A DNA stretch of 64,000 bases from Marinobacterium rhizophilum DSM 18822 (GTDB lineage Bacteria; Pseudomonadota; Gammaproteobacteria; Pseudomonadales; Balneatricaceae), in NCBI RefSeq assembly GCF_000378045.1, contig NZ_KB899110.1, forward strand, positions 1 through 64,000, given 5' to 3'. Positions within the stretch are counted from its first letter, which is position 1. Each line of letters opens with the position of its first letter. Under the pieces are notes generated by a model that saw only the letters and a list, made by a program, of their open reading frames with translations, was not told the origin of the DNA and made no database searches. The translations under genes and the position numbers were made by a program. Shown piece by piece: positions 27,197-37,173 of this stretch.

Positions 27197-27988
27197 TCAG
27201 TGGCTCACAATCGCGGGCTGCCTGGCCTGCAGCCGCGCCAACTGTTGTTTGGCTTCACGCAGCTCGCTGTTGATGGCGACGCGCCTGTTAAATTGTTTCT
27301 CGCGCTTCAACCGCGATTGAATTTGGTCGATCTCTTTCTGTTTGGCGTCAATGGCTTCCGCCAGAGCGATCCGCTGTTCTAACGAAACTGCTGACCGATC
27401 GTTGTTGTATTGGGGGCTTGGTTTGATGTCCCTCTGGCCAGAGATGTCATAGTTAGCGGGCGCATCCTGAACACCTTCGAGTGTCGGTGGTACGGTCTGT
27501 ACACTGTTGCTTGCATCGACCAACGGGGTCAGCAGCTGCTCATAGAGCACCGATAAATTCAGTGCCATTGGCAATGGCTCGCGCTGCGCATCTTCCGGTT
27601 GCCAGCCGCTCTCAAAGTAGCGCCCCACTACCCAGCGGTTGCCGTCCGTTTCATGAGGGCGCTTATAGGCAGCCGCCAGCCTCACTTGGCCGCGGTAGGA
27701 TAACTCAAACAGGAGGGGAAAGGGGATCGCCTTGTCGATGGCTTGAAGCACCTTGTCATCAAGCCCTGAGGTTTTCAGCTTGATCTGAAACACCTGGATC
27801 TCGCTGACCGATCTCGTCGCCGGGATGTTGATAGTTTCCGGGGCCAGCTTGTAGGCCCAGGTTATCTGATCAACGTCCTGTACGAACAGATCTTTGAGTG
27901 CCGTTTTGGCATCTGCATGGTCGTAGATCTTGCGTTTGGGGATAGCGCGGCCAAAGGCAGCGGCTTTGGGCCAGGCTAAGAGTTTCAT
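27197..27988 (-). CDS. DUF4391 protein
   Basis: This 263-residue protein of the DUF4391 family opens with a Trp/Pro-rich start (MKLLAWPKAAAFGRAIPKRKIY). A core follows with QITWAYKLAPETINIPAT and an EIQVFQIKLK segment. A charged, probably coiled-coil C-terminal tail (about residues 205-258) includes LAEAIDAKQKEIDQIQSRLK. The family has no known biochemical role but is found beside helicase and methylase genes. Its ATG overlaps the helicase stop by 4 bp (ATGA), a sign of translational coupling. The coiled coil suggests it is an adaptor between the helicase and the modification-restriction subunits; this is inference. Confidence 0.8.
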   Translation of the reverse strand: MKLLAWPKAAAFGRAIPKRKIYDHADAKTALKDLFVQDVDQITWAYKLAPETINIPATRSVSEIQVFQIKLKTSGLDDKVLQAIDKAIPFPLLFELSYRGQVRLAAAYKRPHETDGNRWVVGRYFESGWQPEDAQREPLPMALNLSVLYEQLLTPLVDASNSVQTVPPTLEGVQDAPANYDISGQRDIKPSPQYNNDRSAVSLEQRIALAEAIDAKQKEIDQIQSRLKREKQFNRRVAINSELREAKQQLARLQARQPAIVSH

Positions 27989-30900
27989 TCCGTGGCACCT
28001 GTGCTGCTGTGTTCATTGACGCTCTCAGTGGTTCTCTCAAGTGCTCTCTCGACTACCAAGAAGGCAATCAGCTCGAAGTCATCCAGACCTTTGATGGTAG
28101 TGGTCAGTGCAGTGGTACGGCCACCACTGAACAGGCTGTCGATATCATTTTCTTCCTTCACTTCGATCATGGAACGAATCACTTCACTCAACAGATCGGA
28201 GTAGGCATCCATCTGGCGGCCATCCTGGGTGCGCTCGTTGAAGGTGCGGTATACGGCCTGAACGGTCTCTGATTTGCCTTTGCAGCTGGACCGGATCAGA
28301 TCCAGAAGGCGCTTAACCTCGGTATGATCCGCGACAATCTCGCCATCTTCTGCGATATACACCAAATAATAGGGGTGCAATCGGTTCTGCTGGTTGACGT
28401 TGACACTATCGTGGATGTTTCTCAGTGCGAAGATAACGCCAGGCTGTAAACCCCTGTCCGGCTGGGCGGGCACCACGGCGTGCATGCCCAAAGGCATCGA
28501 ATCCAGCTCGCCATGCTCCTTGACGTAGTTGAGCAGGTCCATGCGAAAGTCATTCAACCCCAGGTCGGTAATGGATATACCGGCTTTAACGTCTTCCAGC
28601 TCGATGACGTCGTCCTGCAGCCGCTTGAGTTGTTCCTTGCGGTAGGCGATATCGCTGGATTTGGCGGTTAGCACGTTATCGTCACCGGTGGCGGTGATAT
28701 CGGTGATCACCATGCGGTTTTCGACGCGCTCTTTGAGGTTGATGTATTCATCCAGGGTGATATCGGGCCAGTAGTTGACCAGCTGGATCTGGCTGTTGGG
28801 CGAGCCGATACGGTCGATACGGCCAAAGCGCTGGATGATGCGCACCGGGTTCCAGTGGATGTCATAGTTGATCAGGTAGTCGCAGTCCTGCAGGTTCTGG
28901 CCTTCAGAGATGCAGTCTGTGCCAATCAGTATGTCCAGCTCCGCTGTTTCGTTCGGCAGGGCTATGGCCTTTTCCTTGGAACGGGGCGAAAATAGCGTCA
29001 ACAGACTTTGGTAGTCATAGGCTTTCTTCAGCGTGGATTTAGGGGCATCAGAGCCGGTCACCTTACCCATGTTGAGGTCCAGTTGATTTGCCAGTGAAGC
29101 CAGGTTTTCGTAGAGATAATGGGCGGTATCCGCAAACGCTGTGAAGATCAGCACCTTTCGATTGCCTGGATTAATAGGCTGTTCGATTTTCTGGCGGATC
29201 TGTTGCAGCAGGTGCTGCAGCTTGGCATCGTCTTCTGGTGTGACCTTGTTGATCGTTTCCAATAAAGCGTTGATCAGCTCCAGGTCGGTTGAGAGTTCGT
29301 GCCGCCATGAGGGCAGGTCCATATCGGCCAGGCTGATCTTGATCTTCTTGCCAACGGTGAAATCATTGAGACCGGATAGGTCCTCGTCGTCCGGGTCGAA
29401 GGCGCTGAAGTCGGCCAGGTCTTCACTTATGTCGCTGCTGAGCCCGCTGCGTTCAAAGGTATCAATTGCCTCCAAGGTGCGCAGGATGTTGCTCTGCAGG
29501 ACGCCCAGGGTCTTTCTGAAGGCGAAAATGGAGCTCTCTAGTCGTTTGAGCAAGTTGGTGGTCATCAAGGCTTGCAGGCTACGTTCACGGTCTGCTTGTC
29601 TCAGCTTGCCTCTGCCGCCTTCCACCTGGGTGTCGTACATCTCTTCGTACTTGCGCAATCGGCTTGGTAGGATGTAGCTGATCGGCGCATAGACCGCTAG
29701 TTTGAGCAAGGAAAGTTGGCCAAAAATCGTATTCAGATCTGAGACGTCGTCCCGATTGGTGATTGGGCAATGGAACGATAGTGGCTTACGGCGCTCCGGG
29801 AATGGACCAATATCGCTGGTGTCGTAAAAGGTTTGAATATGCCTGCGCGAGCGGGCAATGGTTACGGCGTCCAGCAGCTCGAAGAAGTCGAAGTCCAGGG
29901 CCTTCAGAATGGATGCTGCGGTGCGCTCTTCAGGCGGCAAGGCGGACCATTCGTTGAAGACCTTTTGCGCCCTGCGGAAGATCTCTTCCACGCTGGTATT
30001 GGCCTTGAGATGTTGCCCAAGTGCATCAGAGTCCCCTTCATACGCCAGAGCCAGCTGGTTACGCAAATCGGCAAAGCGGTTATTGACTGGGGTGGCCGAC
30101 AGCATCAGTACCTTGGTTTTGACGCCAGCCTGAATCACCTTGTGCATCAGCTTCTGATAGCGGGTTTCCCGATCGCGATAGACATCATTGTTGCGGAAGT
30201 TGTGGGACTCATCGATGACTACCAGGTCGTAGTTGCCCCAGTTCACCCGGTTGATCGGGATGCCAAAGGATTCGCCAGAGGTGCGCGACAGATCGGTATG
30301 GCAGAGCACGTCATAGTTGAAACGGTCTTTGGCGAAAATGTTGGTGGTCAGGTTGCTGTTGTAGTTACGCCAGTTGTCCGCCAGCTTTTTGGGGCAGAGC
30401 ACCAGCACTGCCCGGTTGCGTAGCTCGTAGTACTTGATGACAGCGAGGGCAGTGAAGGTCTTACCCAGGCCCACGCTGTCAGCCAAGATACAGCCATTAT
30501 GAGTTTCCAGCTTGTTGATAATTCCGGTAGTGGCGTCTTTCTGGTAGTTGAACAGCTTGTTCCATACCAGGGTGTCGCGATATCCGGTGAGGTCCTTGGG
30601 CAGCACATCTTCGTCAACGTCTTCCAGGAAGTCATGGAAGATGTTGTAGAGCATGGTGAAGTAGATACGCTCTGGCGAATTTTCCTGGTACACGGACTCG
30701 ATATGGTCGCAAATAGCGGCCGTTACATCCTGAACCTTCTCTGGGTCGGACCAGATCTGATCGAACAGTTGCAGGTACATTTTTGCGTGTGCCGGATCAT
30801 CCATTCTGTTGACGAAATTGGATACGGCGTCACTCTGCTGATAGCCTAGGTCCACTGCGGTGAAGCCATTGACCGGCATGTAGGCGGTGCCTTCACCTTG

Positions 30901-31305
30901 GTGCTCGACATGCACGAAGGGCTGCATGGGGGCCTTGGTTTTGTTGGAGCGGAAGGTGGCTTTTTTGCGTATCCAGGCGGCGCATTCCCGTGCTACTGCC
31001 CGTTGTGTGAGCTTGTTGCGCAGCTGGATCTCGAATTCAGTGCCATAGAGTCCAGTTTCTCTTTGGGTCTTGGGGATGAAGAACTCGCGGCGCTCCTTCT
31101 TCATGCGATCCGTCACTTCGTTCGGGACGAAGGTGGGGGCGGTGAAGATGAATTCCAGGCTGTCGATATTTGAAAGCTCGGATTTCAGGGCCTCAAAGGC
31201 ATAGATCGAGAAACAGGAGGCTGCAATTTTCAGCCTGGATCCCGGTGTGACTGCTTCCTTCAGATCGTCACCGAGCAAACGGTTGATGTTGTCGATCATC
31301 TCCAA
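27985..31305 (-). CDS. SNF2-type helicase with PLD-like N-terminal domain
   Basis: This 1106-residue first gene of the operon begins with a phospholipase-D-like domain (about residues 20-165: LKIAASCFSIYAFEALK ... MPVNGFTAVDLGY) in which no HxK motif is evident. A SNF2/superfamily 2 motor follows: Walker A DSVGLGKT (276-283), DESH (365-368), LSATPVNN and the C-terminal IQRFGRIDRIGS. I chose the TTG at 31305: a perfect AGGAGG lies 7 bases before it, whereas the CTG/ATG codons further upstream have no such site. Such helicases translocate on DNA and are common in anti-phage islands. Confidence 0.85.
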   Translation of the reverse strand: MEMIDNINRLLGDDLKEAVTPGSRLKIAASCFSIYAFEALKSELSNIDSLEFIFTAPTFVPNEVTDRMKKERREFFIPKTQRETGLYGTEFEIQLRNKLTQRAVARECAAWIRKKATFRSNKTKAPMQPFVHVEHQGEGTAYMPVNGFTAVDLGYQQSDAVSNFVNRMDDPAHAKMYLQLFDQIWSDPEKVQDVTAAICDHIESVYQENSPERIYFTMLYNIFHDFLEDVDEDVLPKDLTGYRDTLVWNKLFNYQKDATTGIINKLETHNGCILADSVGLGKTFTALAVIKYYELRNRAVLVLCPKKLADNWRNYNSNLTTNIFAKDRFNYDVLCHTDLSRTSGESFGIPINRVNWGNYDLVVIDESHNFRNNDVYRDRETRYQKLMHKVIQAGVKTKVLMLSATPVNNRFADLRNQLALAYEGDSDALGQHLKANTSVEEIFRRAQKVFNEWSALPPEERTAASILKALDFDFFELLDAVTIARSRRHIQTFYDTSDIGPFPERRKPLSFHCPITNRDDVSDLNTIFGQLSLLKLAVYAPISYILPSRLRKYEEMYDTQVEGGRGKLRQADRERSLQALMTTNLLKRLESSIFAFRKTLGVLQSNILRTLEAIDTFERSGLSSDISEDLADFSAFDPDDEDLSGLNDFTVGKKIKISLADMDLPSWRHELSTDLELINALLETINKVTPEDDAKLQHLLQQIRQKIEQPINPGNRKVLIFTAFADTAHYLYENLASLANQLDLNMGKVTGSDAPKSTLKKAYDYQSLLTLFSPRSKEKAIALPNETAELDILIGTDCISEGQNLQDCDYLINYDIHWNPVRIIQRFGRIDRIGSPNSQIQLVNYWPDITLDEYINLKERVENRMVITDITATGDDNVLTAKSSDIAYRKEQLKRLQDDVIELEDVKAGISITDLGLNDFRMDLLNYVKEHGELDSMPLGMHAVVPAQPDRGLQPGVIFALRNIHDSVNVNQQNRLHPYYLVYIAEDGEIVADHTEVKRLLDLIRSSCKGKSETVQAVYRTFNERTQDGRQMDAYSDLLSEVIRSMIEVKEENDIDSLFSGGRTTALTTTIKGLDDFELIAFLVVERALERTTESVNEHSSTGATE

Positions 31306-31638
31306 AATCGGCCCTCCTATGGGCATGCCAGCTTGGCTCTACACTTCAACGGCGGGAGCTCTCGGACTTACCTGTTCATGGCATACGTGTGGTGCTATTA
31401 CTCGTCGATCGCCAGATTGGTAGTGCCCTGAGTTCTCCCAGGTGGTGCAAGGAAATCGGTTTTTTCGGGCAGCACGGCAGACTTCAGAATGTCACGTACC
31501 TCTGGCCGCAGGGTCATGCCTTTTGCCCTTCAGATTAGAGACTAAAGTAAAAGACTTGGCCCTGCTATTCTTGAGTCCGGAAGACTTTAAGTACCGCGAA
31601 GTCGCGTAACACCATGGCCATGACTGCTGGATAAAATC
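31306..31638. other. Upstream region of the defence operon
   Basis: This 330-bp region must contain the minus-strand promoter of the operon. I see the AGGAGG of the helicase gene at its left end but no confident -35/-10 pair and no ORF of merit. Confidence 0.4.
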
Positions 31639-31640
31639 AT

Positions 31641-31682
31641 AGCCAATAGCCAATAGCCAATAGCCAATAGCCAATAGCCAAC
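31641..31682. repeat. 7-bp tandem repeat (AGCCAAT, six copies)
   Basis: AGCCAAT is repeated six times with only the last copy altered. Because 7 is not a multiple of 3, it is not a coding repeat. Its position about 340 bp upstream of the operon start makes it a possible variable-number site. Confidence 0.85.
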
Positions 31683-31700
31683 TCCCGCACCAAAAAGCCG

Positions 31701-32232
31701 CTACCCCACATCCCCCATCGTACTGCGAATCAACCAGATCACCCCCAAGTGCAGGGGGTAGTAGGCGTAGAAGGCCCAGCGCAGGCGGGGCACTCGCAGG
31801 TTGAGGCGCGTAGCGGCCAGGATCAGCGGTACTGAGGCCAGCGCCCAGAGGTTGCCATTGGTGAACCAGAGGCCCACGCAGGCGAGTAGCGCGACAGCGG
31901 CGGCGGGCAGCGATGGCTGTTTGCAGTGCGTCCAGATGGCCAGGCCGAGGGTGAGACCCAGCCAGCCGTACTCCACCAGGCTGCCACCCACCAGGAACAG
32001 GATGCCGGCGGCCAGCAGGTCGTCGCGTTCGACCAGGTAGAGCGTGGTGGTGAGAACCAGCAGCGAAAACAGAACGTTCAGCCCATCATCCCGCGTGTAG
32101 CAGGTCTCCCAGGGCAATGAAGGGCGCCGATGCAAGGACGCCGAATACCGCCAGACGTATTATCGTGCGCGGGTAGGTGCCCCGCTCGAGCTGCCCCGGT
32201 CGGGCCAGGTTGTAGGCCAGCACTAATCGAAG
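31701..32232 (-). pseudogene. Truncated, frameshifted traX-like gene
   Basis: It is a close copy of the intact TraX-like gene at 48951-49709, in the same orientation. About the first 80 residues are missing (homology starts at VLAYNLARPG). A 2-base deletion near 32085 shifts the frame between LLHAG and LNVLFSLLV. The rest reads well to WLIRS. The two copies flank the pentitol island as direct repeats about 17 kb apart. Confidence 0.85.
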
Positions 32233-32300
32233 TCGGCGTAGCAGCGAATCCGCTCGATAGGCGCTTGCGAAGCGGCAAAGGCTGTGATAGTTTTTCATGA

Positions 32301-32318
32301 AATGTAGACGTTAACATT
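32301..32318. promoter_or_regulatory. LacI-type operator 1
   Basis: AATGTAGACGTTAACATT matches the palindrome AATGTWAACGTTWACATT with one changed position. It lies 170 bp upstream of the ribitol-dehydrogenase-like gene. It is one of five copies near the LacI gene and its targets. Confidence 0.75.
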
Positions 32319-32326
32319 TTTTGCTG

Positions 32327-32359
32327 ACGCCGATCATGCCATGGCAATCGGCGTTTTTT
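32327..32359 (+). terminator. Intrinsic terminator lying between operators 1 and 2
   Basis: ACGCCGAT and ATCGGCGT, plus an inner TGCC/GGCA, form a stem followed by six T residues. No plus-strand gene ends here. It may be a relic of a former neighbour or an attenuator of transcripts starting upstream of operator 1. Confidence 0.75.
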
Positions 32360-32369
32360 AGGCATTAAG

Positions 32370-32387
32370 TATGTAAACGTTAACATT
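32370..32387. promoter_or_regulatory. LacI-type operator 2
   Basis: TATGTAAACGTTAACATT, a near-perfect copy of the shared palindrome, centred 69 bp from operator 1 and 84 bp before the SDR start codon. The pair could support DNA looping by a tetrameric repressor. Confidence 0.8.
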
Positions 32388-32470
32388 ATTGGTGCCGGCA
32401 ATTCGAAGGGCGCTTCAACAACAAGAATGCCTTGCAGAGCGGGGCGATTATTAGAATAAGGAACAAGACA

Positions 32471-33199
32471 ATGGCACAAGAATTGGCAGGTAAGGTTGCT
32501 GCGGTGACCGGTGCGGCATCAGGTATCGGGCTGGCCGCCGTTGAGGCGATGATCGGGGCGGGCGCGCGCGTGGTACTGGTCGATCGTGACGAAGCGGCGC
32601 TTAGTGCGGCCTGTGAAAAACTTGGCGATGCCGCGATTCCGCTGGTCATCGATCTGCTTAATCCGCAAAGCTGCGCGACGTTGCTGTCTGGGGTGCTGGA
32701 GAAGGCCGGACAACTCGACATTCTTTATGCCAACGCGGGAAGCTATATCGGCGGTGATTTGATCGAAGCCGATTCGGCGGTGATCGACCGCATGCTGAAT
32801 CTCAACGTCAATGCCGTCATGAAGAATGTCCACGACGTACTGCCGCACATGATCGAGCGTGGCACGGGGGACATCATTGTAACAGGCTCAGTGGCGGGTC
32901 ATTTCCCTGTGCCCTGGGAACCGGTTTATGCGGCGTCCAAGTGGGCTATCAACTGCTTTGTCCAGACCACGCGTCGGCAGGTCAACAAGCATGGCATCCG
33001 TATGGGTGCGGTGTCGCCTGGACCTGTCGTCAGCGCGCTTCTTGCCGACTGGCCGGAGGAAAACCTGAAAAAGGCGAAAGAGAGCGGCAGCCTGATCGAA
33101 CCGACCGAAGTGGCAGCTGCGGTTATGTTTATGCTGACGCGCCCGCGTAACGTGACCATTCGCGACATGATCGTTCTGCCTTCCGCATTCGATATGTAA
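32471..33199 (+). CDS. rbtD: Ribitol 2-dehydrogenase-like SDR oxidoreductase
   Basis: This 242-residue classical short-chain dehydrogenase has an NAD site TGAASGIG (residues 13-20), D38 after the second strand (favouring NAD), NAG at 88-90, and catalytic S140, Y153 and K157. Stretches such as NAGSYIGGDL, WEPVYAASKWA, TTRRQV, GAVSPGPVVSALLADWP and the C-terminal NVTIRDMIVLP follow Klebsiella ribitol dehydrogenase closely. It would oxidise ribitol to D-ribulose. The ATG at 32471 has AAGGA upstream and two LacI-type operators before it. It converges on the LacI regulator gene. Xylitol or another pentitol as substrate is not excluded. Confidence 0.85.
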   Translation: MAQELAGKVAAVTGAASGIGLAAVEAMIGAGARVVLVDRDEAALSAACEKLGDAAIPLVIDLLNPQSCATLLSGVLEKAGQLDILYANAGSYIGGDLIEADSAVIDRMLNLNVNAVMKNVHDVLPHMIERGTGDIIVTGSVAGHFPVPWEPVYAASKWAINCFVQTTRRQVNKHGIRMGAVSPGPVVSALLADWPEENLKKAKESGSLIEPTEVAAAVMFMLTRPRNVTIRDMIVLPSAFDM

Positions 33200-33212
33200 G
33201 CAACCCGTGTCC

Positions 33213-33244
33213 TGATAACCCGGCATACGAGTACCGGGTTATCA
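33213..33244. terminator. Hairpin between convergent SDR and LacI genes
   Basis: TGATAACCCGG and CCGGGTTATCA form a perfect 11-bp stem with a 10-nt loop, 14 bases after the SDR stop. It can serve the converging transcripts from both sides. Confidence 0.7.
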
Positions 33245-33334
33245 GACGCTTCCCCCTGCTTTAAAACCGCATTGAACCCGCTGCGCATTCACCGCGAAGC
33301 GCCATTGCGGCTCCTCCCATCCCATTTCCCTGGT

Positions 33335-34333
33335 TTAAAGTATCAGCTCACCTTTAATGATCTCGTCAGTCGGATCGTACTGCGGATCATCGATTTTTCT
33401 CAGCAGCATGTTTATGGCGGTCAGGCCCAGCTGATAGGTGTTGTGGCTGAAGCAGGGAACCGGTTGGCCGAAAATGTCGGCGTAGGGGACCTGGTCGATA
33501 CTGAATACCTCGATGTCGTCCCGACTCATACCTTGTGCTCGAATGGCCTCGAGACTACCCAGTGTGATCAGAATGTTGAGCCCGAATATGGCGTCCGGAC
33601 GCTTACCGCTGGCCAGGTAGGTATTAACGGCCTCTCGGGCGGGTGCCTGCGTATAGTCGCCATACAGCACATCCAGCTGTGTCGGTTCGGGGCATTCGTC
33701 GAGCGCGCGGCGGATCCCCTCGAGCCGGGATATGGTGATGTTGGACTTTTCCGGGCCGCCTACCACCAGAAAGTGCCTATGCCCCTGTTCGACCAGGGTA
33801 TGCATACCCTGGTAGCCACTCTCCCAGTTTTCCAGGTAAACACCGGCAAAAGGAGCCTCAGCAAGCTTGCGGTCGATCTGGATCACCGGGATGCGGGTTA
33901 GTTCCAGCTTGGGCAGGTAAGCCGGATGGTAGTCGTCATCATCGGAGACTACCGACAGGATGATTCCGGCGACCTGGTAGCTGAGCAGTGTATCGACAGC
34001 GCGTTCTTCGAGTTCGGGCGAGCCGTCTGTGTCGAAAAGCAGCAGCGAATAATCCTTCTTCTTGGCTTCGCGGGAGATCGCCTTGATGATTTTGGCGTAG
34101 AAGGGGTTATCGAGGCTGGCGGTGATCAGGCCGATCAGGCGGCTCTCGCGACTCTTGAGGTTGCGCGCGAAGGCATTGGGCACGTAATTGAGTTCGCGCG
34201 CGACTTCCAGTATCCGCGCCAGCGTTTCCTTCTTGACCTTTTCTGGCCGGTTGAGGGCGCGCGAGACGGTGACTGTCGTCATGTTGACGCGTTTGGCAAT
34301 GTCGGTAATGGTGGCTTTGTCGGGTTTTGTCAT
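33335..34333 (-). CDS. LacI-family repressor of the pentitol genes
   Basis: This 332-residue LacI-type regulator has an N-terminal helix-turn-helix (TITDIAKRVNMTTVTVSRALN, residues 8-28), a hinge (NYVPNAFARNLKS), and a periplasmic-binding-like effector domain (SRLIGLITASLDNPFYAKII onward). It is read away from the ABC importer genes. Three 18-bp palindromes lie in the 335-bp region between its start and that of the binding protein, and two more lie before the ribitol-dehydrogenase-like gene. The simplest model is repression lifted by a pentitol or pentulose, with autoregulation. Confidence 0.92.
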   Translation of the reverse strand: MTKPDKATITDIAKRVNMTTVTVSRALNRPEKVKKETLARILEVARELNYVPNAFARNLKSRESRLIGLITASLDNPFYAKIIKAISREAKKKDYSLLLFDTDGSPELEERAVDTLLSYQVAGIILSVVSDDDDYHPAYLPKLELTRIPVIQIDRKLAEAPFAGVYLENWESGYQGMHTLVEQGHRHFLVVGGPEKSNITISRLEGIRRALDECPEPTQLDVLYGDYTQAPAREAVNTYLASGKRPDAIFGLNILITLGSLEAIRAQGMSRDDIEVFSIDQVPYADIFGQPVPCFSHNTYQLGLTAINMLLRKIDDPQYDPTDEIIKGELIL

Positions 34334-34462
34334 GGGTTAACCTGTCACTGCGGGGTAGGCGCTGGCGCAGCATATCAGCTTTTCGAAGGGCAGGGCGAAG
34401 CGCGTGTGGATTTGCCCGTTGAGGGTGTTGCCAAGCTGAATTTGCTGTGTTAGTTTGTGTTT

Positions 34463-34480
34463 TATGTAGACGTTAACATT
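34463..34480. promoter_or_regulatory. LacI-type operator 3
   Basis: TATGTAGACGTTAACATT, 130 bp upstream of the lacI start codon. It has the same single deviation (G for A) as operator 1. Confidence 0.78.
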
Positions 34481-34529
34481 TACCTGGGCGCGCTGACAGA
34501 TCAAACGGTCAGCTTTTTTCAGTAAACAA

Positions 34530-34547
34530 AATGTAAACGTTAACATT
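34530..34547. promoter_or_regulatory. LacI-type operator 4
   Basis: AATGTAAACGTTAACATT, the best match to the palindrome, 67 bp from operator 3 centre to centre. Confidence 0.82.
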
Positions 34548-34617
34548 TGTGCTGGTGGATTCGAGTTTAAGATTTGTCAAAACCTGTCTCTTATGGACGG
34601 GTTTAGTTTTAGACTGG

Positions 34618-34635
34618 AATGTAAACGTCAACATT
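34618..34635. promoter_or_regulatory. LacI-type operator 5
   Basis: AATGTAAACGTCAACATT, 34 bp before the binding-protein start codon, 88 bp from operator 4. Its position suggests it overlaps the transcription start or early leader of the importer operon. Confidence 0.8.
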
Positions 34636-34668
34636 AAAAACTCTATAACAATAATGAAGGATAAATCC

Positions 34669-35592
34669 ATGAATGCTTTTAAGAAGAATAAGCTGACTTC
34701 TCTCCTTGCCGGTGTTTGCTGCATGGCCGGGCTCGCCGGAACCGCACACGCGGACAGTCTCAAGATCGGCATGTCCTTTCAGGAGCTCAATAATCCCTAT
34801 TTCGTAACCATGAAAGAAGCGTTGGAAGACGCTGCGAAATCCGTCGGTGCCGAAGTGATCTTTACTGATGCCCGTCATGATGTCTCCAAGCAAATCAGCG
34901 ATGTCGAGGACATGTTGCAGCGTGGCGTCGATATTATTCTGCTTAACCCCACCGATTCCGTAGGCGTTCAGTCCGCGGTGATTACAGCGAAGGAAGCCGG
35001 TGTCGTAACCGTGGCAATTGATGCCCAGGCCGAAGGTCCGCTGGACTCGTTCGTCGGCTCGAAAAACTACGATGCCGGTCTCCTGGCTTGCAAATACCTG
35101 GCTGAAAATATTGGCGGCAAAGGAGAAGTCGCGATTCTGGACGGTATCCCGGTCGTGCCGATCCTGGAACGCGTACGCGGCTGCAACGATGCGCTTGGCG
35201 AGTTCCCGGATATCAAAATTGTCGCCAAGCAGAACGGCAAGCAGGAACGCGACATGGCGATGAATGTCACCGAGAACATGCTGCAGGCCAACCCGAATCT
35301 GGCGGGTGTCTTCAGCGTCAACGATACCGGTGCCCTGGGCGCGCTGACTGCCATCGAGTCCAGCGGTCTGGACGTCAAACTGGTCAGTGTCGACGGTGCT
35401 CCAGAAGCTATCGCTGCGATGCAGAAGCCAGGCTCCAAGTTTATCGCCACCTCCGCCCAGTATCCCCGTGATCAGATCCGCCTGGGCCTGGGTATCGCCT
35501 TGGCCAAGCACTGGGGTGCCAATGTACCGGCTACGGTTCCGGTCGACGTTACCTTGATTGATAAGGAAAAAGCCCCCGGCTTCAGCTGGTAG
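34669..35592 (+). CDS. Sugar ABC transporter substrate-binding protein (RbsB type)
   Basis: This 307-residue periplasmic protein has a signal peptide (KKNKLTSLLAGVCCMAGLAG, cleavage after AHA). The RbsB-like fold follows, with LKIGMSFQELNNPYF, DIILLNPTDS, VTVAIDAQAEG, and the late FSVNDTGALGAL and VSVDGAPEAI. It would capture a pentitol or pentose for the ABC importer. The ATG at 34669 has AAGGA 7 bases upstream; the ATG five codons earlier does not. Three LacI-type operators lie upstream. A hairpin after the stop probably raises its mRNA level over the downstream genes. Confidence 0.92.
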   Translation: MNAFKKNKLTSLLAGVCCMAGLAGTAHADSLKIGMSFQELNNPYFVTMKEALEDAAKSVGAEVIFTDARHDVSKQISDVEDMLQRGVDIILLNPTDSVGVQSAVITAKEAGVVTVAIDAQAEGPLDSFVGSKNYDAGLLACKYLAENIGGKGEVAILDGIPVVPILERVRGCNDALGEFPDIKIVAKQNGKQERDMAMNVTENMLQANPNLAGVFSVNDTGALGALTAIESSGLDVKLVSVDGAPEAIAAMQKPGSKFIATSAQYPRDQIRLGLGIALAKHWGANVPATVPVDVTLIDKEKAPGFSW

Positions 35593-35606
35593 GCATTTTT
35601 CCGTCG

Positions 35607-35638
35607 CGTCCGCGGGAGCCCCTCAGGCCCCGTGGACG
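35607..35638 (+). other. Intercistronic hairpin after the binding-protein gene
   Basis: CGTCCGCGGG and CCCGTGGACG pair over 10 bp (one G-T pair) around a 12-nt loop. Such hairpins commonly stabilise the upstream binding-protein message in sugar ABC operons. Confidence 0.65.
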
Positions 35639-35667
35639 TGGTCAAACGATCAAAAAGGTACAAGGCC

Positions 35668-37165
<1,498 letters not shown>

Positions 37166-37173
<8 letters not shown>

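Noticed and set aside
20309-31305. DISARM or BREX system
   Set aside because: DISARM needs the DUF1998 (drmB) and drmA-type genes and BREX needs pglZ and a BrxC-type ATPase. None is present. The methylase plus PD-(D/E)xK helicase fits a type III-like set better.
31641-31682. Possible CRISPR-like array
   Set aside because: The repeat unit is only 7 bp and has no spacers between copies. No cas gene is in the window.
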